Assembly: GCA_938045445.1 (NCBI GenBank)
Contig: CALIMM010000010.1
Location: 27,926 to 91,925 of the forward strand
DNA from: an uncultured Candidatus Saccharibacteria bacterium
Lineage (GTDB): Bacteria; Patescibacteriota; Saccharimonadia; Saccharimonadales; Saccharimonadaceae
Length of the DNA stretch: 64,000 bases
Direction of reading: 5' to 3'
Shown: one piece after another, positions 59,501 to 64,000 of the stretch
Numbering within the stretch: position 1 is the stretch's first letter
Layout of the letters: each line of letters starts with the position of its first letter
Position numbers and translations under genes: made by a program
Notes under the pieces: generated by a model
The model's database searches: none
Seen by the model: the letters and a program-made list of their open reading frames with translations, nothing else
Told to the model about the DNA's origin: nothing

Positions 59501-59921
59501 CCAGCGCCTCGGAGAGATGGAGGTCTGGGCACTCGAAGCTTACGGCGCCGCAACTACTCTGCAGGAGATGCTGACAATTAAATCAGACGACGTCTATGGC
59601 CGCGCCAAAGCCTACGAGGCAATCATTAAAGATGAGCCTATTGCCGGGCCAAAGCTGCCCGAGAGCTTTAACGTGCTTGTCAAGGAGCTGCAAGGTTTGG
59701 GTCTGCGTGTTGACCTACTGGATGAGTCTGACGAGTCGGTCGATGCCGAGCATGTCATTGCTGCTGCGGGCCCTGCCGATAAAACCGTCCCATCTGACGC
59801 GAGTGATGATGAAGCAACCTATCTTGATGAATCCGACGGCATTGGCACGATCGCCGATGACAGCGGCATGTCCGTCCAAGATATTGACACAGTAGAAAAC
59901 CTAAGCGAGGAGGAAGCCTAA
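56559..59921 (+). CDS. rpoB: RNA polymerase subunit beta
   Basis: This 1120-residue subunit has the rifampicin-pocket segment S-Q-L-S-Q-L-L-D-E-V-N-P-L-S-E-L-S-H-K-R-R near 386-406, followed by G-P-G-G-L-S-R-E-R-A-G-F-E-V. The active-site K-x-x-x-G-R-H-G-N-K-G motif is near 835, and the C-terminal Q-P-L-G-G-K-A-Q-N-G-G-Q-R-L-G-E-M-E motif is near 968. A Ser/Asp/Glu-rich acidic tail (about 1060-1120) is lineage-specific. The length is compact. The ATG at 56559 has GAGGAG 5 nt upstream; an earlier frame start is unlikely. rpoC starts 1 nt after its stop. Confidence 0.96.
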   Translation: MPTPTTATAAPSRVFFTSNDTALAVPDLLAHQEESWKDFVETGLSEIFAELNPIEDYTGQKLELRFKDYAFGEPKHTEQFAKENNLTFDAPLQATVELINKTTGEVKEQSIYMGDYPWMTERATFIINGTERVVVSQLIRSAGVLFSADRVAGRNLYGAKMIPGRGAWLEFETSPSGAIYVKIDRRRKIAATTLLRALGMSKVSAIREAFADIDTGELKYIEATLEKDPAHGINEALIEVYRRLRPGDLATVENARQMIERMFFDFKRFDYSRVGRYKINQRLGVDVPNTAEYRTLQMNDLIGVLREIIRLNNTQEPADDIDSLSNRRVKLVGELVARQFRVGMLRMQRNAMDRMSMSDLETVTPSQLINARPVVAAVREFFASSQLSQLLDEVNPLSELSHKRRLSSMGPGGLSRERAGFEVRDAHPTHYGRICSVETPEGANIGLVLNLATYARINEYGFIETPYLKVVDGRVTDEIVYLDASQEVTEVIADAGARLNEDGTFVRDRVSARKFLQPGQVDTSEVTFMDAAHKQILGSTASLVPFIEKNRIDRSLTGSNMQRQAVPLLQPESPTVGTGIEHEVARNSSQLITAEADGEVIRADGEAVEVRYADGVKRYDLIHFAKSNDDRCINQKVRVSRGQTVAKGDTLIEGASIADGELALGKDLLVAFMPWGGYNMDDAVILSRRLVEDDTLTSINIKDYTVEVRETKLGPEIVTRDIPNVSEDSLRHLDESGIVQIGSEVKAGDVLVGKITPKGEQELSSEERLLRAIFGEKAKDVRDTSQRMNNAGGGKVVGVKVFSRENGHELKTGVLMQIQIFVAQLRKIGVGDKIAGRHGNKGVCARVMAVEDMPYLADGTPVDVILNPLGVPSRMNLGQLFETHLGMAARALGYKVATPPFNGVPADTIKDELEKAGIARDGKSQLYDGLSGEPFEERTTVGVMHMIKLHHMVSDKIHARSTGPYTMVTQQPLGGKAQNGGQRLGEMEVWALEAYGAATTLQEMLTIKSDDVYGRAKAYEAIIKDEPIAGPKLPESFNVLVKELQGLGLRVDLLDESDESVDAEHVIAAAGPADKTVPSDASDDEATYLDESDGIGTIADDSGMSVQDIDTVENLSEEEA

Positions 59922-59922
59922 G

Positions 59923-62900
59923 ATGTCCCACGTGGTAACAGATCACGATATCGCCAATTTTGATGCGGTACGCTTGGCCGTCGCCAGCCCCGAGGATATC
60001 CTCAAGTGGAGCTACGGCGAAGTCACCAAGCCGGAGACGATTAACTATCGAACCCAGAAGCCTGAGCGTGATGGCCTGTTTTGTGAGCGTATTTTTGGCC
60101 CAGTCAAAGATATCAACCCACACGACAGCAAGCTCAAGGGTGTGCGCAGCCGCGAAGCTGCAGTAGATAAAAATGGCGAGCTCGTCACTAAGTCGATCGT
60201 GCGTCGCGAGCGGATGGGGCACATTAGCTTGGCCACCCCTGTTGCACACATTTGGTTTATGCGCGGCACGCCAAGTGCGATGAGCCTCTTGCTGGGCATT
60301 ACGGTACGGAACCTTGAGAAGATCGCGTACTTTGCTACCTATGTCATCCTCGACGTTGACGCCGAGACACGTGACGCTTATTTGACTGACCTTGAGGCTG
60401 AGACTGAGGCGGCACGGGCTGCCATCAAGATTCGCTTTCAGCGCGAAGCTGAAGCTGATGGGGCAGACGTGAAGGCTCTTGCCGAGCAGCAAACACGCGA
60501 ATACGAAGAGCTCGAGGCAACCTACAGCCAAAAGAAAGCACAGCTCGAGAGTCTGCAAAAGCGCGCCCTTCTAAGCGATACCGACTACCGTAACCTCCCC
60601 GAAGAGTATGAAGAGCTCGTGAAGGTTGGTATGGGTGGTGATGCCCTCAAGGCGCTCCTTGATGATATTGACCTCGACACACTCATCGCTGATTTGCAGG
60701 AAGAAGCTGAAGGCGCGCGCGGTCAACGCGAGAAGAAGCTACTGAAGCGCCTCAAGGTGCTGGAGGGTATGCAAGCGGCGAGCATTAAGCCATCAAGCCT
60801 GTGTATGACGGTCTTGCCAGTCATTCCACCAGACCTGCGGCCAATGGTAGCTCTGAGTGGTGGACGCTTTGCGACGAGTGACCTCAACGACCTCTACCGC
60901 CGCGTCATCAACCGTAATAACCGTCTCAAGAAACTCATCGAGCTCAACGCACCAGAGGTAATTCAGCGCAACGAGAAGCGCATGCTGCAAGAAGCGGTCG
61001 ATAGCCTGATCGACAACTCGGCTGCTCGTGGTGGCCGTGCCGTCAATGCAACCGGTGGGCGCCGCCGCCTTAAGAGCATTAGCGATATGCTTAAGGGTAA
61101 GCAAGGGCGCTTCCGCCAGAACTTGCTGGGTAAGCGCGTCGACTACTCAGGCCGTTCGGTTATCGTGGTGGGCCCGAAGCTCAAGATTCACCAGTGTGGC
61201 TTGCCAAAGCAGATGGCAATCGAACTCTTCAAACCATTTGTCATCAGCTGGCTCATCAAGGGCGATTACGCCCACAATATCCGTAGTGCAACGCGCCTAA
61301 TTGAGGCAGGTGAAGCGGTCGTGTGGGATGCATTGGATGAAGTAATCAAGGGCAAGTACGTCCTGCTCAACCGCGCGCCATCACTGCACCGTTTGAGTAT
61401 CCAAGCCTTCCAGCCAAAGCTGGTTGAGGGCAAGGCGATCCAGCTTCACCCACTCGTCGCTAACGGCTTTAATGCCGACTACGATGGCGACCAGATGGCT
61501 GTTCACCTGCCGCTCAGTGCCGAGGCACAGGCCGAAGCACGCGAGCTGATGAGTGCCGTCAATAACCTGCTGAAGCCTGCTGACGGCAGCCCTGTCCTCA
61601 GTATCGACCAGGACGTGGTGCTCGGCAACTACTACCTCACATACGAAAAACCCTCGGCTCAGACTGACACTGTTGCCGTCTTTGCCGACAGCCGGGCTGC
61701 TGAGCTAGCCTACGACATGGGCAAGCTCCACCTGCAGAGCCCGATTCGCATCCGGGCTAAGGGTGAGATCCGGACAACTACCCTAGGGCGTGTCTTCTTC
61801 AACGAAATCCTGCCAGAGGACTTCCCCTACAACAACAACGTCCAGACCAAGAAGGAGCTCAAGCGGGTACTTGGTCAGATCTTCGAGCGCTATGGCGCTG
61901 CTGAGACTGCTATCACTGCCGACCGCATGAAGGGCTTGGCCTTCCGCTTTGCCACCACTGCTGCGGTGTCGACTGGTATGGAAGACTATCTCAGCTTCGA
62001 CGAGATTGCCGACTTTGTGGCCGAGGGTGATGCACGTTCTGCTGCGATCTCGGAGCAGCTCGATCAAGGGCTCATTACCGAGGACGAGCGCTACACATTG
62101 ACCGTCAACAACTGGCGTACCGTCGACCGCAAGGTAGAGGACTTCTTGCGCAGCCAGTTGGCCCACATGGACACCTCTGTTGCAACGATGGTGAACTCTG
62201 GTGCTCGTGGTAGCGTCAACAACATTAAGCTGGCGAGTGCGATGATCGGTATCCAGGTGGATGCCGCCAACCGTGAGATTGAGCTGCCAGTCCGCAGCAA
62301 CTTCAAGCGGGGGCTATCAAGCCTGGAGGCCTTCGTGGCAACGCGTGGTGCTCGCAAGGGATTGATCGACACCGCCCTCAAGACGGCCGACTCTGGTTAT
62401 CTCACGCGTCGTTTGGTCGATGTCTCGCAGGATGTCTTTACTGTTGAGGATGAAGAGGGCGATGACGATGGCTTCACTATTTACCGCAATGAGTCTGAGG
62501 AGACAATGATCGAGTTTGGCAACCGCTTGTTTGGTCGCTACACCGCCGAGGCAGTACCGGGCCACCTCGACCGCGACCAGCTCATTACACGTGAGATTGC
62601 CAACGCTATCGAGGCAGATCAGTCGATCGACCAAGTACGCATCCAGTCTGTCCTCTCTACTAAGAACTTGCACGGTATTCCACGCAAGAGCTACGGGATC
62701 GACATGGCAACTGGCCAGCTTGTCGATGGTTCGCAGCCAGTTGGTGTCATTGCTGCTCAGTCGGTCGGCGAGCCAGGTACACAGCTGACGCTTAATACTT
62801 TCCACAGCTCTGGTGTTGGTGGGTCAGACATCACCCAGGGTCTGCCACGTGTTGAGGAGCTCTTTGAGGCACGTAACCCAAAGGGTCAGGCCTACGTCAC

Positions 62901-63795
62901 AGAAGTCGCTGGTTTGGTCGATATCTGGGAAGATGGCAAGAAGTACGTTGTACAGGTCACGCCGCAAGCAGGCAAGGTAGAGCGTATGCCGCTCGATGGT
63001 CGCATGGTGATGGTACAATCGGGTAGTAAGGTCAAAGTTGGCGACGTCATTGCGTCATTCGACGATGGCACGCAGCCACTTACTGCACCGTTTGATGGAG
63101 TGGTTGAGTCCACCGGTGATTCGCTTGTCCTCACAGGCAACGCGACAGCACCAGTCCGCTACGAAATCCCTGGCACGATGTACCTCGTCGTCAAGCCAGG
63201 CGATATGGTCGAGCCAGGCGATCGCCTGACACTTGGTTCGCTCAACCTGCACGACCTCATGCGCCTCAAGGGTACAGAGGCAACGCAGCGCTACATCATC
63301 AACGAAGTGCTCCGCATCTATGCTGCGCAGGGCCAAGATGTAGCTGGTAAGCACCTTGAGATCATCGTTCGGCAGATGTTTAGCCGGGTGCAAATTGATG
63401 ATCCAGGCGACAGCACCTTCGTCATGGGCGACATCATCTCCAAGGCATCAGTGGTTGATGCCAACAAGGAGCTCGTTGCCCAGGGCAAAACGCCAGCCCA
63501 GTATGCACAGCTACTGCTTGGTATCACCAAGGTGAGTATCTGGAGCGATAGCTGGCTGTCTGCTGCGTCGTTCCAAGACACAACTCGCGTGCTGATCAAC
63601 GCTGCCACCAGTGGCCGCGCCGACCACCTCAAGGGTCTTAAGGAGAACGTCATCATCGGTAACAAAGTACCGGTTGGTACGGGTGCGCACCCACTGCCGC
63701 TCGAGGAGAATGACTCTCCGGAGGATGAATTTGTCGCCGAAGCCCAGGCTGAAGAGGCCGAGCCAGAAGTGACAATTGCGACTGATGAGCTGTAG
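59923..63795 (+). CDS. rpoC: RNA polymerase subunit beta-prime lacking both structural zinc sites
   Basis: This 1290-residue subunit has the catalytic Mg loop N-A-D-Y-D-G-D-Q-M near 517-525, the bridge and trigger helices (Q-S-V-G-E-P-G-T-Q-L near 947), and a normal clamp. The N-terminal region after C-E-R-I-F-G-P-V-K-D (about 54-63) normally holds C-x-C...C-x2-C but here has none of these Cys (residues about 64-92). The second zinc site near residues 840 and 907-925 also has Glu, Ser, Ile and Ser instead of Cys. Only three Cys occur in the whole protein. Structural elements around both sites are otherwise aligned, so this is substitution and not deletion. Confidence 0.96.
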   Translation: MSHVVTDHDIANFDAVRLAVASPEDILKWSYGEVTKPETINYRTQKPERDGLFCERIFGPVKDINPHDSKLKGVRSREAAVDKNGELVTKSIVRRERMGHISLATPVAHIWFMRGTPSAMSLLLGITVRNLEKIAYFATYVILDVDAETRDAYLTDLEAETEAARAAIKIRFQREAEADGADVKALAEQQTREYEELEATYSQKKAQLESLQKRALLSDTDYRNLPEEYEELVKVGMGGDALKALLDDIDLDTLIADLQEEAEGARGQREKKLLKRLKVLEGMQAASIKPSSLCMTVLPVIPPDLRPMVALSGGRFATSDLNDLYRRVINRNNRLKKLIELNAPEVIQRNEKRMLQEAVDSLIDNSAARGGRAVNATGGRRRLKSISDMLKGKQGRFRQNLLGKRVDYSGRSVIVVGPKLKIHQCGLPKQMAIELFKPFVISWLIKGDYAHNIRSATRLIEAGEAVVWDALDEVIKGKYVLLNRAPSLHRLSIQAFQPKLVEGKAIQLHPLVANGFNADYDGDQMAVHLPLSAEAQAEARELMSAVNNLLKPADGSPVLSIDQDVVLGNYYLTYEKPSAQTDTVAVFADSRAAELAYDMGKLHLQSPIRIRAKGEIRTTTLGRVFFNEILPEDFPYNNNVQTKKELKRVLGQIFERYGAAETAITADRMKGLAFRFATTAAVSTGMEDYLSFDEIADFVAEGDARSAAISEQLDQGLITEDERYTLTVNNWRTVDRKVEDFLRSQLAHMDTSVATMVNSGARGSVNNIKLASAMIGIQVDAANREIELPVRSNFKRGLSSLEAFVATRGARKGLIDTALKTADSGYLTRRLVDVSQDVFTVEDEEGDDDGFTIYRNESEETMIEFGNRLFGRYTAEAVPGHLDRDQLITREIANAIEADQSIDQVRIQSVLSTKNLHGIPRKSYGIDMATGQLVDGSQPVGVIAAQSVGEPGTQLTLNTFHSSGVGGSDITQGLPRVEELFEARNPKGQAYVTEVAGLVDIWEDGKKYVVQVTPQAGKVERMPLDGRMVMVQSGSKVKVGDVIASFDDGTQPLTAPFDGVVESTGDSLVLTGNATAPVRYEIPGTMYLVVKPGDMVEPGDRLTLGSLNLHDLMRLKGTEATQRYIINEVLRIYAAQGQDVAGKHLEIIVRQMFSRVQIDDPGDSTFVMGDIISKASVVDANKELVAQGKTPAQYAQLLLGITKVSIWSDSWLSAASFQDTTRVLINAATSGRADHLKGLKENVIIGNKVPVGTGAHPLPLEENDSPEDEFVAEAQAEEAEPEVTIATDEL

Positions 63796-63815
63796 GGAAA
63801 GCTAGTCTAGAGCAG

Positions 63816-63847
63816 AAGAGCCCCATTTGAGAGAGTGGGGCTCTTTT
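63816..63847 (+). terminator. rpoBC intrinsic terminator
   Basis: AAGAGCCCCA (63816-63825) pairs with TGGGGCTCTT (63836-63845), continuing into TTTT. It lies 21 nt after rpoC. The remaining 150 nt of the window show no feature. Confidence 0.92.
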
Positions 63848-64000
63848 ATAATCATACATTGAACGTGCTATGCTACTAGATTTATCCTTTCTTGCTGAGA
63901 ATTACTTTCTCAAAACACGAGTCAAGCCGAGCTGAACTGACCACAAGGTGCTCTCCCTATTGAAACAGAATACAATGTATTTTTCGGGATTTATCATATA

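Noticed and set aside
1..64000. Alternative genetic code (UGA as Gly) as in Gracilibacteria
   Set aside because: TGA ends many clear genes (for example gatC and rsmD's upstream neighbour) at their natural C-terminus, and no gene needs TGA read-through.
1..64000. CRISPR arrays, transposases, integrases or prophage genes
   Set aside because: No regularly spaced direct repeats and no protein of these families were seen on either strand.

Overview
The window looks like a chromosomal segment of a reduced, host-dependent Patescibacteria/CPR bacterium, most likely Candidatus Saccharibacteria (TM7). This rests on gene content and style, not on a database match. Genes are tightly packed and often overlap by 1-4 bases. 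TGA is used as a normal stop, which argues against the recoded Gracilibacteria and Absconditabacteria. There is a GatCAB amidotransferase, a NAD-type malic enzyme, a stand-alone GspE/PilB ATPase, secreted nuclease, protease and lipoprotein genes, and no biosynthetic operons. The assignment to Saccharibacteria is an inference.

Layout. 0-3.5 kb: gatC(end)-gatA-[membrane HEPN-like]-gatB. 3.5-5.5 kb: galU and three small envelope proteins. 5.7-9.4 kb: dnaE, followed by an intergenic region with a perfect 15-bp inverted repeat. 9.6-18 kb: a TrmH-family methylase, a GspE/PilB ATPase, two large unrecognised proteins, malic enzyme and a lipoprotein. 18-25.3 kb: rplS, small membrane and lipoproteins, an RNase HII-YraN fusion, M1 aminopeptidase, an anchored HNH nuclease and a HAD protein. 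25.3-32.7 kb: nusA with an attenuator-like leader, then a CIRCE-controlled clpC-[HExxH protein]-radA-PIN/TRAM operon. 32.8-45.7 kb: inositol-phosphatase family, class A PBP, tyrS, a PMM-like HAD, CYTH, tRNA-Leu(UAG), rsmD, recG and an FAD oxidase. 45.8-50.6 kb: an accessory stretch with an astD remnant, membrane orphans, a methyltransferase and a DUF2797 protein. 50.7-64 kb: tRNA-Leu(CAG), a SpoU methylase, hisS, tig, CIRCE-clpP, and rpoB-rpoC with a strong terminator.

Functional picture. Most genes are core information processing (replication, transcription, translation, recombination), proteostasis (tig, clpP, clpC under two CIRCE operators, so an HrcA repressor is expected elsewhere) and envelope work (PBP, GalU, PMM-like). 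A few exported hydrolases fit scavenging.

Most interesting observations: (1) RpoC lacks the cysteines of both structural zinc sites of bacterial beta-prime; (2) about seventeen genes have a -10 hexamer ending only 6-9 nt before the start codon, implying widespread leaderless mRNAs, and this re-positions many starts; (3) TyrRS has TIGN in place of the HIGH signature; (4) the clpC-radA-yacL type operon keeps its order but carries a new HExxH membrane protein and an HrcA-type operator; (5) there is an RNase HII-YraN fusion; (6) the nusA leader holds a terminator-like hairpin. No CRISPR array, transposase, integrase or rRNA was seen.
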